A DNA stretch of 64,000 nt from Roseivivax lentus (GCF_900156805.1 NZ_FTOQ01000013.1:1-64000); one strand, 5' to 3'; shown: positions 28,357-37,785, counted from the stretch's first letter. The notes: a model not told the origin generated them from the letters alone. Numbers and translations are program-made.

Positions 28357-29337
28357 TTAGATCCCCGCCATCAAACGATCGAGAAATCCGCTGCGCGGCG
28401 CGGAATGCGCCATGCTTTGCACACCGAGCCGCGTGATCGTCGCCGCGACCTCCTCGGCATCCATCACCGCCTCGCGCAGCGCCTGGATCCGGCCCGCGCG
28501 TGTCAGGGTACGCGTGGTGCCGGTCCCGATAATGATTTCCGGGATCACCGTGTTGCCCGACGCAAGCACGAAATCGAGCCCGCCCGCTTCCGTCAGCACC
28601 ATCCGCGCGACCTCGTCCACCGTCATGTCGGTGTGCCCGTGGACCACGAAGGACAGGATGCCGTTGCCGCTATGGGTGATGAAGAAGCTGCTGCCCGCCA
28701 GCACGTCGGTCACCGCATCGGCCACGGAATTGACGATCAGGCGGAACTCGTCGGGCGTGGCCTTGCGGTGCAGATCGACGATATTGGCGATCTTGACCGC
28801 GAAGAACTGCATGCCTGCAAAGCCGTTCGGGATCCGTTCAAGATAGGCGTCGAGCGCCATGTTGTCGATCGCACCCGGCACGTCGTCGAGCATGAACGCC
28901 TCGGACACCAGCACCTTCCTGGCCGTCGTGGTGCCGGTTTGCGCCGCGATCTGGCGCTGCTGGCTCGAGATTTGATCGGCAAGGCGCAGGCGCACGCCAA
29001 GCTCGGTCGCGTCGAGCGGCTTGGTGACGTAATCGTTGGCCCCCGCGGCGAATGCCCGGTCGAAATGCTTCTTCTCGTCGAGACGAGAGATCATCAGGAT
29101 CGGGGTTGTGGCATAGGTCGGCATGCGGCGGACCGTTTCGCACAGCGCGACACCGTCCATGCCCGGCATCACGATGTCGAACAGCAGGCAGTCAAACGGC
29201 TGCTCGACGGTTTCCAGCACAGACAGCGCATGTTCGGCCGAGCGCGCCGTCACGAGGTCGGTATAGCCCGCCTGCCCGAGGCTCGTTTCCAGCAAGTCCA
29301 GGATGATGGGGTCATCGTCGACCGCGAGGATTCGCAT
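28357..29337 (-). CDS. Response regulator with degenerate GGDEF-like output domain
   Basis: 326 residues. The N-terminal receiver (about 1-120) has Asp54 in LLFDIVMPGMDG and the conserved lysine in YVTKPLD. After a short linker with QQRQIAAQTG comes a domain of about 170 residues whose layout follows GGDEF diguanylate cyclases (FFAVKIANIVDLHRKATPDE, then FFITHSGNGILSFVV). The GGDEF signature is replaced by SGNGI and the metal aspartates are not evident, so it should not make c-di-GMP. It may bind a nucleotide or a partner. It is followed four bases later by the HPt gene. It is probably the output or a hub of the phosphorelay encoded in this block. Confidence 0.8.
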   Translation of the reverse strand: MRILAVDDDPIILDLLETSLGQAGYTDLVTARSAEHALSVLETVEQPFDCLLFDIVMPGMDGVALCETVRRMPTYATTPILMISRLDEKKHFDRAFAAGANDYVTKPLDATELGVRLRLADQISSQQRQIAAQTGTTTARKVLVSEAFMLDDVPGAIDNMALDAYLERIPNGFAGMQFFAVKIANIVDLHRKATPDEFRLIVNSVADAVTDVLAGSSFFITHSGNGILSFVVHGHTDMTVDEVARMVLTEAGGLDFVLASGNTVIPEIIIGTGTTRTLTRAGRIQALREAVMDAEEVAATITRLGVQSMAHSAPRSGFLDRLMAGI

Positions 29338-29526
29338 GATGGGCTCCTGTCCGTTCCGAGAAGGGCGTTGTTATATCGGGTCGAGCATGGCGACCGATCG
29401 TGGTCGAAATGGGGCAAGTCCGGGGCAGTCTTTCCCCATTCCGTGTCAGGGCGGAAAACATGGCTTTGCAATTTTCCGAATTCGAAACAAATCGTTCGCA
29501 AATCCGATACGGGCCCACACAAAGGA

Positions 29527-29555
29527 AAGCCCCTGCGAACCGGTCGCAGGGGCTT
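29527..29555 (-). terminator. Hairpin terminator after the EPS export operon
   Basis: AAGCCCCTGCGA pairs perfectly with TCGCAGGGGCTT around a five-base loop; on the minus strand it continues into TTCCTTT. A second smaller hairpin (CCCCGC...GCGGGG) lies between it and the wza-type stop codon at 29596. Together they probably end the yjbH-yjbF-wza transcript. Confidence 0.72.
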
Positions 29556-29595
29556 CGAAGATGACCCCGCCGCGCAGCGGGGCTGTTTCCTGAGT

Positions 29596-30969
29596 TTATT
29601 GCACGGCCGTCCGCAGCGAGGACGCCGCCACGTTGATCAGCGACGGCAGGACCTGGTTCAGGGCGCGGCTCCACTTCGTAATCGGCTGCTCCTCGACGAA
29701 GACAATGTCGTTCGGGCGCATCTGGAACCGGGTGGCCAGCGTCAGGTTGGCCGCATTAGATGCGTCCAGGTGCCACGCCGTCACCGCGCCGAACTCCGCA
29801 GGGTTGTTTGACGCGCGCAGCACGTAGATCTCCGACGGATCGCCCGTGACCGTCGGCATGCCACCGCTGTCATACAGAACATCCGCCAGCGTCACCTGCT
29901 GCTCGAAAGGCATCACGTAGCGGCTCTGTTCGGTGACCTCGCCCGCGAGATAGACGTAATCGCGGGCTTCCGCGCCAAGCTCGAGCCGGGATGTGAAGTT
30001 TTCGCGCCGCTCGTTCAGCTCGCCGCGCTGCAGATTGACCGTCGCCTGCAACTCTTCGATGGCGGCGGTGCGCGCATCCCGGCGGACATTGATGACGTCG
30101 ATCCGCGACCGGTAGAATTCCAGCGCCTGCTCGAGGTCATAGCTTGTATCCACGTAGACCGCGTCCCCGTTGATGAGGGTCTTGCGCTGCAGGTCGGGCC
30201 GCGCGAGGAAATCCTCGAACGGGATCTGGTAGAGCGAGCCGTCGCGATAGATCCGGATGGAGGCGAATTCCTCGTTCGAGACCTGGACACCGCCGGCCGC
30301 TGTGATCGCCTCGCCGAGATCGAGCGTATTGAGCGTGATCGGCACGAGGGTCGGATTGCCGACCGCACCGCCCACGACCACGCGCTTCGAATTGAACTCC
30401 GCGATCTCGAGCGAGAAAGCCGGGTCGATCTGGTTGTCGACCAGCGCCTCGAAGACGCGGGCCTCGGCTTCCTCGATCGTCATGCCTGCCAGCTGCACCG
30501 TGCCCAGATCGGGGATCGCGATCGCGCCGTCGTCGCGGACCGTGTAGCCTTGCCGCGCGTTCTGCGCCGCCAGCAGACCCGACAATTCCTCGACCGTGGT
30601 GCCCGCGGATTTCGTCGCCAGCAGGACCACGTCGCCGACACCGATCCGGTAGGGCTGCGGCGCCACGTCGGGGGGGATGCGCAGTTCCAGCGTGCGACGC
30701 TGTTCGTCAGGCAGGAAGGGTTCGGGCGGCAGCGCGTCGATGCCGCGCAATTGCGAGCCACCCGCCGCGCGGAAATAGATCTCGGGCAGCGACCGCGGCG
30801 TGTAGCTTTGCCGGTTGGCCACGAGCACGGTCTGCGGGTCGACATCCACGACGCGCACCTCCGTGCCGCCCGATTGCTGGGACACGCTGGGTGAATTGTA
30901 ACTGATCCCGCAGCCTGCCAGCGCGATGGCCAGTGTCGCCAAGATCGATCCGAACAGCGCTCTGTTCAT
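29596..30969 (-). CDS. wza: Polysaccharide export outer-membrane lipoprotein (Wza/GfcE-like)
   Basis: 457 residues. The N-terminus is a lipoprotein signal with the lipobox LAGC (Cys20). A Poly_export domain follows (PYRIGVGDVVLLATK, near residue 115), then SLBB-type beta-grasp domains, one around VVVGGAVGNPTLVP and another around YVYLAGEVTEQSRYVMP. The C-terminal segment ALNQVLPSLINVAAS is an amphipathic helix like the one that forms the outer-membrane pore in Wza. It would be the exit channel for the EPS, paired with the Wzc-type kinase encoded at 13667. It is the last gene of the yjbH-yjbF-wza operon; GAGGGA precedes the ATG. Confidence 0.92.
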   Translation of the reverse strand: MNRALFGSILATLAIALAGCGISYNSPSVSQQSGGTEVRVVDVDPQTVLVANRQSYTPRSLPEIYFRAAGGSQLRGIDALPPEPFLPDEQRRTLELRIPPDVAPQPYRIGVGDVVLLATKSAGTTVEELSGLLAAQNARQGYTVRDDGAIAIPDLGTVQLAGMTIEEAEARVFEALVDNQIDPAFSLEIAEFNSKRVVVGGAVGNPTLVPITLNTLDLGEAITAAGGVQVSNEEFASIRIYRDGSLYQIPFEDFLARPDLQRKTLINGDAVYVDTSYDLEQALEFYRSRIDVINVRRDARTAAIEELQATVNLQRGELNERRENFTSRLELGAEARDYVYLAGEVTEQSRYVMPFEQQVTLADVLYDSGGMPTVTGDPSEIYVLRASNNPAEFGAVTAWHLDASNAANLTLATRFQMRPNDIVFVEEQPITKWSRALNQVLPSLINVAASSLRTAVQ

Positions 30970-31003
30970 AACACGTCCCTCTTTCCGATCCGGTGCGGCC
31001 GGA

Positions 31004-31606
31004 TCATTTCAGTCTTTCGGTCTGGATGTGGGCGACACTTTCGCCGATCCATTGCCGGGAACGCAACACGGTCCCGTCCGACCCGACCCAATAGCGATTG
31101 GTGACCGTGCGTTCCGGCGTGGCGCAGACTTCCTCGATCCGGGTGGTGCGGTAGGTCCGGTCGATGATGGTCAGCGTCTCGGGCGCGCGGCTTTCCACGA
31201 TGCATTGGAAGCTCTCGAAGTACGGCTGGTATTCGCCGTCGAGCATGGTGTGGAACCGCGGGTAATAATCGCCGCCGTCGCGCCCTTGGAGCGCGGCTAT
31301 GGTGCCGGTCACATCCGCCGACATCAGGTCGTCGCCAAGCGACCGCGTCGCCACGATCACGCCGTTTCTGGTGGAGATCTCGGAGAAATTGTCGAGCGTG
31401 CGCCAGTTGATGACACCGTAGAGCCGTTCCGCGGGCTGTACCGTCGACTCGGTCTGAATGCCCTCGACCGCGATATAGAGAAGCTCGTTCTCGACGGTCG
31501 CGACGATCTCGGGCGTCAGCCCCGCGCGCAACGTGCCGAGCGGCGGTCTCTCTGTGCAGGCCGCCAGAAGGGCCGTCAGAAGGAAAAGTCTGATGATCCG
31601 CGTCAT
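31004..31606 (-). CDS. yjbF: YjbF/GfcB-family EPS lipoprotein
   Basis: 200 residues. It opens with a lipoprotein signal ending in LLAAC (Cys17). The mature part matches the YjbF/GfcB family of group-4 capsule operons: beta-rich, with RNGVIVATRSLGDDL in the middle and the late NRYWVGSDGTVLRSRQWIG strand pair. GfcB/YjbF is required for assembly of group-4 capsule and related polymers, though its exact biochemical job is unknown. The start ATG overlaps the yjbH stop as ATGA, so the two are translationally coupled. The start at 31606 gives a normal signal peptide; the frame extends six codons further without support. Confidence 0.88.
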   Translation of the reverse strand: MTRIIRLFLLTALLAACTERPPLGTLRAGLTPEIVATVENELLYIAVEGIQTESTVQPAERLYGVINWRTLDNFSEISTRNGVIVATRSLGDDLMSADVTGTIAALQGRDGGDYYPRFHTMLDGEYQPYFESFQCIVESRAPETLTIIDRTYRTTRIEEVCATPERTVTNRYWVGSDGTVLRSRQWIGESVAHIQTERLK

Positions 31607-33690
31607 TTCCAGAACCTGCCCCAATCGTCCTGCAGGTCGGGACGATGATTGTCGTCCACCAACTCGTAGAGACGGTTGCGGATATTCACCTTGGCGCCGC
31701 CGTCCCGCAGGATCGGCCGCAGGATGTAGTTGAACTCGTTCGTCGTGGGCGTACCGCGGACCCAGTCGATCGGAATGGTGATCATCAGGCCCTTGTCGAA
31801 GGAGCCTTCGCCGAACTCGTCAAAGGGCACGTCGGTCAAGGTCGCGAAGGCGCCCACGCGCCAGCCATTCTTGAAGGTGCGCTGCAGCGTCAGGGTCGCG
31901 CCCCAGTCACCCGCAAGATAGCGCCCTGCATCGACCCGCGCCTCGAAACCGTTCTCGAAGGTGTAGTAGACCGTGGCGTGGCCGGTCGCCACTTCGTAGT
32001 CCTGGAAGCCGAACCCCTGTTCGAACTCGCGCTGCTTGACGTAATTCGCCTCCACCCCGAAGGCGAGGTCGCTGCCTACCGGCTTCCATAGAAGCTCGGT
32101 CGAGATGCCGCCATATTGCGTCTCGAAATAGCCGACCGTGACGCGCGCATAGAAGTCCTGCGCGGGTTTGAAGAAATAGTTGCCCGTCAGGTAGGTCATG
32201 AAGGTGTCGGCGTTGCGCTGGAAGATGTTCGTCTCGGAGCGCACCTTCGGCAGCACTGAATCCGACGGACGGGTGGACTCGTCCAGCGTCCCCTCGATGC
32301 GCTGGCGCACTGCGCCCTCGAAGAGAACGCCCGCCACAGGCTCGACCGAGGCGTTCACCTCCACGCCAACGTCGAAGCGCGCAGGATCGTCCGGATCGAA
32401 GAAGCTGGGCGTCAGGTAAGGTCGGATGTTCCAGTCGAAGCGCGGGTAGATATCGGCGAACGGCCGGACCTCGGTGGTCGCAGCCTCGATCCGTGCCCGC
32501 GCATAGCTGGACCAGCTGTTGTCGAGGTCATAGGCCAGCTCTTCCATGTCGTCGCGCCGGATGACGATCTGCGAGGCGCGGATACCGCGCACGGTCGGCA
32601 CGATGACGAAGGTATCGACCGCCGGCGGCATGGAGGCCGTCAGGATGCGCGCCGTCCGCCCCACCGCCTGCGCCGTCGTGCGGTAGCGCTGGTTCTCGAT
32701 TTCCACGCGAACGGTGCTGGCGTCGAGCCGGAAGGCGTGCAACGCAATCCCGTCGGCCAGCATCACGTCCCGTACCTGGCCGATGGCCGCTTGCCCATTG
32801 TCCGGCAGCGTCCAGCCGAGCGCTTCGGCATCAACGGAGGAGCGCGGCGTGACCGGATAGGGCGCGGCCTCCAGACCCACGGAATTCGGCGGCCGTTTCG
32901 GATTGATGGCGTAGGTCAGCTGCAGCCCGACGGCGGAGCCGTACATGTAGGCCGCCGTCAGGGATAGGTCCTGCCGGACCTTGTAGGTCATCCCGAAGTT
33001 CCAGGGCGACTCGTAGTCGAACGTCGGGCCGTCTTCGGTCGAATATTCGTCAGAGGAATATTCGACAGCGAAGCTCAGACGCTCGCTGGCCTGAAACTCG
33101 AGCCCCCCGAAGAAGGCCGCATCGCCGCGGAAGATCTGGTCGAATTCGGCTTCGCCACCGACCCCGAAATCACGGCCCGGGCGCGTCTCGAAGGCGTCAT
33201 TGAGCACGCCCAGCGGGTTGCGGAACCCGTTCCGCTCTCCAAGTCGCCCCCAACCGATACCGCCAGTGGCCAGAAGGCGGGGCATCAGATGCTTCGTGGC
33301 GACAAGGTATTCGCCCGAGTAAATGCCCGTGCCGAACAGGTCGTTGATGCCGAGCGCAAGGGCAGGCCGATACTGCCGTTCCTCAAGCATCTGGTAATGG
33401 ATCGAGAAACTTCGGTCGAAATTCGTGTCGCCGCCGCGGAAGTCATCGATGCTGGAATACCGAAAAGATCCGGTCACCCGAGGCAGGATCTGAAAGGCGC
33501 CGGTAATCCGCGTCGTGCCCTCGAACTGGCTCACGGAAAAGCCAAGCTCCGCATCCGGCAGGACAAGCGCGTTCGGCATGTCGACCATGCCGGGCATGCC
33601 GAAGAAGTTGTAGCGTGTCTCGAAGCTCGATTGCGCTACGGCACTGCTTGCTGCGCAGATGAACGCAATCGTAGCCGGTGCGCGAGTCAC
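31603..33690 (-). CDS. yjbH: YjbH-family outer-membrane beta-barrel EPS protein
   Basis: 695 residues after choosing the GTG at 33690, which gives a proper Sec signal peptide (MTRAPATIAFICAASSAVAQ) and has GGGGGG upstream; the open frame runs another 129 codons without coding character. The mature protein has the YjbH plan: an N-terminal barrel beginning NFFGMPGMVDMPNALVLPD, many amphipathic strands, a periplasmic middle part, and a second barrel segment ending VNIRNRLYELVDDNH. YjbH acts with YjbF and a Wza-type protein in secretion of an extracellular polysaccharide. It is the first gene of the operon and is coupled to yjbF. YjbE and YjbG homologues are not adjacent. Confidence 0.9.
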   Translation of the reverse strand: MTRAPATIAFICAASSAVAQSSFETRYNFFGMPGMVDMPNALVLPDAELGFSVSQFEGTTRITGAFQILPRVTGSFRYSSIDDFRGGDTNFDRSFSIHYQMLEERQYRPALALGINDLFGTGIYSGEYLVATKHLMPRLLATGGIGWGRLGERNGFRNPLGVLNDAFETRPGRDFGVGGEAEFDQIFRGDAAFFGGLEFQASERLSFAVEYSSDEYSTEDGPTFDYESPWNFGMTYKVRQDLSLTAAYMYGSAVGLQLTYAINPKRPPNSVGLEAAPYPVTPRSSVDAEALGWTLPDNGQAAIGQVRDVMLADGIALHAFRLDASTVRVEIENQRYRTTAQAVGRTARILTASMPPAVDTFVIVPTVRGIRASQIVIRRDDMEELAYDLDNSWSSYARARIEAATTEVRPFADIYPRFDWNIRPYLTPSFFDPDDPARFDVGVEVNASVEPVAGVLFEGAVRQRIEGTLDESTRPSDSVLPKVRSETNIFQRNADTFMTYLTGNYFFKPAQDFYARVTVGYFETQYGGISTELLWKPVGSDLAFGVEANYVKQREFEQGFGFQDYEVATGHATVYYTFENGFEARVDAGRYLAGDWGATLTLQRTFKNGWRVGAFATLTDVPFDEFGEGSFDKGLMITIPIDWVRGTPTTNEFNYILRPILRDGGAKVNIRNRLYELVDDNHRPDLQDDWGRFWK

Positions 33691-33943
33691 GTGAAGCCCC
33701 CCTTGGAAACAGCTTGTCCTTAGGCCAAGACGCTGTGACGGGCACCCCCTGCCCCCCTCACAATTCGTCGCGCCCGCGGACCGTGTTGCCCAAGCGACAC
33801 AAAATTGCCACGGGATTGCGCATGTTGTGCCGGCCCTGCGCGGAAACCCGCTGCCGGCGCGGCAGATGCGCTCGCGGTAAAATGCGTTGTCACGCCGCGA
33901 CCCACGGGATAAATCACGCGATGCCCAAAAAACTGGAAGCTTC

Positions 33944-34675
33944 ATGCTGAAATCCCTGCTCACCCGGCTTCGTCCCGCTCCGACGGCTGTTTTCGAGGAT
34001 CCGAGGCCCGATGCGACCTTTGCCGTGATCGGCGACGTGCATGGCCGGCTGGACCTGCTCGAGGGCCTTCTCGCCAAGCTGCCCGACGGCGTCCCGGTGG
34101 TCTGCGTGGGCGATTATATCGACCGGGGACCGCAATCCATCGAGACGCTGCGCTTTCTCAAGGACCGTCCCGACATCACCTGCCTCAAGGGCAATCACGA
34201 GGACATGCTCCTGAGCTTCATCAAGGAGCCCGAGGAGAAGGGGCCGCGATGGATCCGCAATGGCGGCTTGCAGACGCTGGCCGATCTGGGCGTGCGCGGC
34301 CTGTCCGAGATGACGCGCGGCATGAAACTGCGCGAGGCGCGCAACACGCTCGTGAAGGAGATGGGCGAGGACCTCGTGAAATGGGTCGAGGACCTGCCGC
34401 TGATCCGGTGGTCGGGCAACATCGCCGTGGTCCATGCCGGGGCCGATCCCGCGGTCCCGATCGAGGACAATCCGCCCAAGACGCTGATCTGGGGTCATCG
34501 CGATTTCATGACGACGCCGCGCCAGGATGGCTGGTGGGTGGCGCACGGGCACACGATCGTCGATGAGGCGATCGTGTCCGAGGGCCGGATTTCCCTCGAT
34601 ACGGGGGCATTTGCCACCGGGCGTCTGACGGCGGCGGTCATCGCGCCCGAGGGCATCGAGCTAATCGCCACCTGA
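33944..34675 (+). CDS. PPP-family serine/threonine metallophosphatase
   Basis: 243 residues, the compact bacterial protein-phosphatase-1 form. Metal and catalytic motifs appear in order: GDVHGR (near residue 29), GDYIDRGP, GNHED and AHGHT. It hydrolyses phosphoserine/threonine, sometimes phosphotyrosine or diadenosine polyphosphate, in the cytoplasm. The ATG at 33944 follows TGGAAG. It lies between yjbH, to which it is divergent, and the initiating sugar transferase gene, so it is inside the EPS locus. It is a candidate to reverse phosphorylation by the Wzc-type tyrosine kinase, since no Wzb-type phosphatase is visible (inference only). Confidence 0.88.
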   Translation: MLKSLLTRLRPAPTAVFEDPRPDATFAVIGDVHGRLDLLEGLLAKLPDGVPVVCVGDYIDRGPQSIETLRFLKDRPDITCLKGNHEDMLLSFIKEPEEKGPRWIRNGGLQTLADLGVRGLSEMTRGMKLREARNTLVKEMGEDLVKWVEDLPLIRWSGNIAVVHAGADPAVPIEDNPPKTLIWGHRDFMTTPRQDGWWVAHGHTIVDEAIVSEGRISLDTGAFATGRLTAAVIAPEGIELIAT

Positions 34676-34805
34676 CCGGGCAAACACGGTCGCGGCCGTG
34701 AAAAACCGCGACACGACCCGTCAGGCTTAACGATGTATTAAGACAAATTTTGTCACCTGAGATGGACCAAAGCGTGGGTGGGCTCGCGTTTTTGGAGTTC
34801 ATCAC

Positions 34806-35459
34806 GTGTCGATCACCGAAGGCGCCCTGTTTCAGCATGCGCCAGCTTTGTCTTATGGCCGCCTCGGCAAGCGGCTCTTCGATCTTGTCGCGGCCAGCCT
34901 CCTTCTGGTGTTGGCCCTGCCGCTGATCGTCGTGCTGGCGCTCGTTCTGCGCTGCCAGGGCGGCCCGGCTTTCTTCGTGCACGAACGGGTCGGCCGGGGC
35001 GGGCAGCGGTTCGGATGCATCAAGCTGCGTACCATGCTGCCACGCTCCGACGCATTGCTCGCAGCGCATCTGCGACAGAACCCGGATGCGGCGCACGAGT
35101 GGCAGGAAGGCCGCAAGCTGCGCTGCGACCCGCGCGTCACAAGGTTCGGAAGCCTGCTGCGCCGCACCAGCCTCGATGAATTGCCCCAGCTCTGGAACGT
35201 GATCCGGGGCGAGATGTCGCTTGTCGGTCCCCGTCCCGTCACGGCGGAAGAACTCGACCGCTACGGCAACGACCTGTCCTCGTACCTGGCGCTGCGCCCC
35301 GGGATCACCGGCCTGTGGCAGGTCGAGGCCCGCACATCGGGCTGCTACGTGCAACGCGTGGCCTGCGACCGGGACTATGCCCGCGCGCTCGACTTCGGCG
35401 GCGACGTGAAGATCCTCGGCCGCACCGCGCTGGTGCTCTTCGCCAAGACCGGGAGTTAA
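34806..35459 (+). CDS. Initiating undecaprenyl-phosphate sugar-1-phosphate transferase (ExoY-like)
   Basis: 217 residues of the polyisoprenyl-phosphate hexose-1-phosphate transferase family, short ExoY form. One hydrophobic hairpin (about 24-48, RLFDLVAASLLLVLALPLI) anchors it, then the catalytic segment with FVHERVGRGG, FGCIKLRTM, RTSLDELPQLWNVIRGEMS and LVGPRP, and the late PGITGLWQVEARTSG. It moves the first sugar phosphate from a UDP-sugar to undecaprenyl phosphate at the inner membrane, which starts the EPS repeat unit. Translation begins at a GTG (34806). Its stop overlaps the stop of the convergent glycosyltransferase gene by four bases. Confidence 0.93.
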   Translation: MSITEGALFQHAPALSYGRLGKRLFDLVAASLLLVLALPLIVVLALVLRCQGGPAFFVHERVGRGGQRFGCIKLRTMLPRSDALLAAHLRQNPDAAHEWQEGRKLRCDPRVTRFGSLLRRTSLDELPQLWNVIRGEMSLVGPRPVTAEELDRYGNDLSSYLALRPGITGLWQVEARTSGCYVQRVACDRDYARALDFGGDVKILGRTALVLFAKTGS

Positions 35460-36547
35460 GCGGCGCGCGGCGTCAGGATCACCTCCGCGAGGCGACGCGC
35501 GCTCTGCGCCCAACCGAAGCGCGCGGATTGCGCGAGGCCTAGCGCGACGGATCGCGCCCGCATCGCCCCAGTCTGGTCGAGAAGCGCGCGCATACCCCGG
35601 GCGATGTCGTCCACGTCCTCGGGATCGAACCAGACCGGCGACGCGCCAAGCACGTCAGGCAGCGCACCGGACCACGCCGCCGCCACAGGGACGCCAAGCG
35701 CCATCGCCTCGAGCGGCGGAATGCCGAAGCCTTCGTGCAGCGACGGGAAGACGAAGCCGCGCGCATGGCGCATGAGGTTCGCGAGATCCACGTCGGGCAC
35801 CCGGCCCAGAAAGCGGTGTGCCACATCCGCCGAGAGCCCGCGCGCCGCCGCCATCCCGGGCACGGCGCCACCGACGACGACCAGCACCGGCGGGGCCTCA
35901 AGGCGCCGATGGGCCGCCACAAGCCGCGCGACGTTCTTGTTGGGAGACGCATTGCCCACGGTCAGAAGATACCCGCCCGCCTGAAGACCGTAGCGCGCAC
36001 AAACCGTCGGATCCGCCAAATGGCGGGCGATGTGATCGGCCGCATTGGGCACGATCGTGACGCGGGCCTGAGGCAGGTTCAGCCGCTCCGACAGCGCGCG
36101 CCGGGCATGATCGCTCACGCAGAGCACATGCGCTGCCCGCCGCGCGAGCGGGCCCCGAAGCGCCTTGTGCCACGCCCGGTAGCGCCAGTCATAGGCCTCG
36201 GGCATGTCCCACAGATGGGTGTCGTGGAAGGCGACGATGTGATCGCGATGCCGCAAGGGCCCGCTATTGCCGAGGCTCAGAAGCCGCGTGTCGCGGGCCG
36301 CTGTCGCAAGCTGCGTCTGCTCCCAGACATGGCCCGACGCGCCGGGGCGGCAGGCCAGGGCGATCCGCGACCAGGCAGGCATCACCTCCGGCAGGCGCGG
36401 CGTGAACGCGGTGACCGGCCCGATCCGCCCGGCCAGCGCCGGATCGGTATCGAGCAGCGTATCGAGCGCGCCCAGAAGTTCGTGCGCATAGCGCTGCACG
36501 CCGGAGACGGGTTGCGTCAGGAACCGCGCATTGATCGCCAGCGTCAT
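35456..36547 (-). CDS. GT4-like glycosyltransferase
   Basis: 363 residues with a GT-B fold. The C-terminal donor-binding domain shows GYLLTVGNASPNKNVARLV and the GT4 signature region FVFPSLHEGFGIPPLEAMA with the conserved E-x7-E spacing. The N-terminal half begins INARFLTQPVSGVQRYAHEL, typical of mannosyltransferase-like family members that act on EPS. The ATG at 36547 overlaps the stop of the preceding gene as ATGA, so it is translated with the 36544-37704 glycosyltransferase. A longer frame upstream is out of context and unsupported. It probably adds a sugar to the lipid-linked repeat unit on the cytoplasmic face. Confidence 0.9.
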   Translation of the reverse strand: MTLAINARFLTQPVSGVQRYAHELLGALDTLLDTDPALAGRIGPVTAFTPRLPEVMPAWSRIALACRPGASGHVWEQTQLATAARDTRLLSLGNSGPLRHRDHIVAFHDTHLWDMPEAYDWRYRAWHKALRGPLARRAAHVLCVSDHARRALSERLNLPQARVTIVPNAADHIARHLADPTVCARYGLQAGGYLLTVGNASPNKNVARLVAAHRRLEAPPVLVVVGGAVPGMAAARGLSADVAHRFLGRVPDVDLANLMRHARGFVFPSLHEGFGIPPLEAMALGVPVAAAWSGALPDVLGASPVWFDPEDVDDIARGMRALLDQTGAMRARSVALGLAQSARFGWAQSARRLAEVILTPRAA

Positions 36548-37704
36548 GCGAAAAGCGTCGCCCGCGCGTCGGAAGATTGCACCGAGGCATCGGTCTGCCG
36601 AGCGTAAGCGCGTGTCGTCGCGGGGCCGAGCCCGCTCAACGCCCAGTCCGACAGATCGGCGCGGCGTGCCTGGGCCTGCATCGACCTGAGGCGCGCAGGA
36701 TCGGCCAGAAGCGCAAGCGTGGCCCGCGCCACCGCGCCCGGTCCGTCCACGACCAGCCCGGTGCGCTGCGGCACGACCAGTTCCGTCAGCCCCGGCAGCA
36801 TCGTGCCGATGAAGGGCCGTCCACCCGCCAGCGCCTGCACGGCGACGCGCGGCAATCCTTCCCGTTCGGAGGGCAGGCACACCACGTCCGCCAGCGCGAT
36901 CAGCCGTTCGGGATCGTCCCGATGGCCGAGAAAGCGCACCCGGTCGCCCAGACCGAGCGTCTGCACCAGCACCCCGAGCTCCGCCGCAAGCGGCCCGTCG
37001 CCGGCGATCAGCAGGCGGGCATCGGGCCGGATCGCCGCCGCCGCGGCCCAGGCGTGCAGGAAGGCCGCGTGGTTCTTGCGCGGCTCGAGCGCGGCCAGAA
37101 AAAGTGCGGTCGGCGGGCTCGAAAGCCCCGCGCCAAGCGGGTCGAGCCCGAGCAGGCCCGCCCGGTCAGGCGGCGGCGCGGCGTTGCGGAAGCGCTCCAG
37201 ATCGAGGCCGGAGCGTACGCAGACCGTGTCCGCCTCCCGCGCGAGCCCGTGGCGCAGATGCGCCGCGCAGACCGCATGGGACACACCGATGAACCGGTGC
37301 GTGACCGCGGTGACCCGCCGTTCCGCCGCCCGCATCAGCGTGCCCTCGGCGGGCATGATGTGCATGCCATGCACCACGCGGGCCCCCTGCCCTGCCGCCG
37401 CGAGACGCCCGAGGACCCCGGCCTTCGACTGGTGCGTGTGGACCACGTCCGCCGCGAGATCCCGCAGCACCCGCCGCAGGGTGCGCAGCGCATTCAGGTC
37501 GCGCACCGGATCGACCGGATGCACCAGGCTTTGCAGGCAGAGGCGCAGCACCCCGGGCATGGCCCCGTGCCAGCAGGGATGGGCGTCGCCGCCATGGATC
37601 AGCCAGACCTCGTGGCCCGCTGCGGCCTGCCAGCGGCAGACCTCGGCGGTATTCTCCTCGGAGCCGCCGCGCTGCATCCGCGTCAGGATGTGAACGATTC
37701 GCAT
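36544..37704 (-). CDS. GT4-like glycosyltransferase
   Basis: 386 residues, GT-B fold. It opens with the acceptor-domain motif IVHILTRMQRGGSEENTAEV, and HTHQSKAGVLGRLAA and MHIMPAEGTLMRAAERR follow. The donor domain has FLAALEPRKNHAAFLHAW, then VCLPSEREGLPRVAVQALA with the conserved glutamates. It resembles WecF/PelF-like and EPS-locus transferases, but the sugar cannot be assigned. It is the first gene of a two-gene minus-strand operon with the next glycosyltransferase, sharing an ATGA. It is divergent from the sulfotransferase gene, and the 80-base gap must hold promoters for both directions. GGAGG precedes the ATG. Confidence 0.9.
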   Translation of the reverse strand: MRIVHILTRMQRGGSEENTAEVCRWQAAAGHEVWLIHGGDAHPCWHGAMPGVLRLCLQSLVHPVDPVRDLNALRTLRRVLRDLAADVVHTHQSKAGVLGRLAAAGQGARVVHGMHIMPAEGTLMRAAERRVTAVTHRFIGVSHAVCAAHLRHGLAREADTVCVRSGLDLERFRNAAPPPDRAGLLGLDPLGAGLSSPPTALFLAALEPRKNHAAFLHAWAAAAAIRPDARLLIAGDGPLAAELGVLVQTLGLGDRVRFLGHRDDPERLIALADVVCLPSEREGLPRVAVQALAGGRPFIGTMLPGLTELVVPQRTGLVVDGPGAVARATLALLADPARLRSMQAQARRADLSDWALSGLGPATTRAYARQTDASVQSSDARATLFA

Positions 37705-37785
37705 TCCGCCTCCTTGCGTTAAACTCGCGTTAACCTTGGGCGCGCGATGGTTACCAAAAGCCTAATGCGGCGGAGGAGACCCGGC

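Noticed and set aside
32670-32700. GCGGTAGCG string resembling an ops element for the RfaH-like factor
   Set aside because: It lies inside yjbH on the opposite strand, far from an operon leader, and similar strings occur elsewhere by chance.
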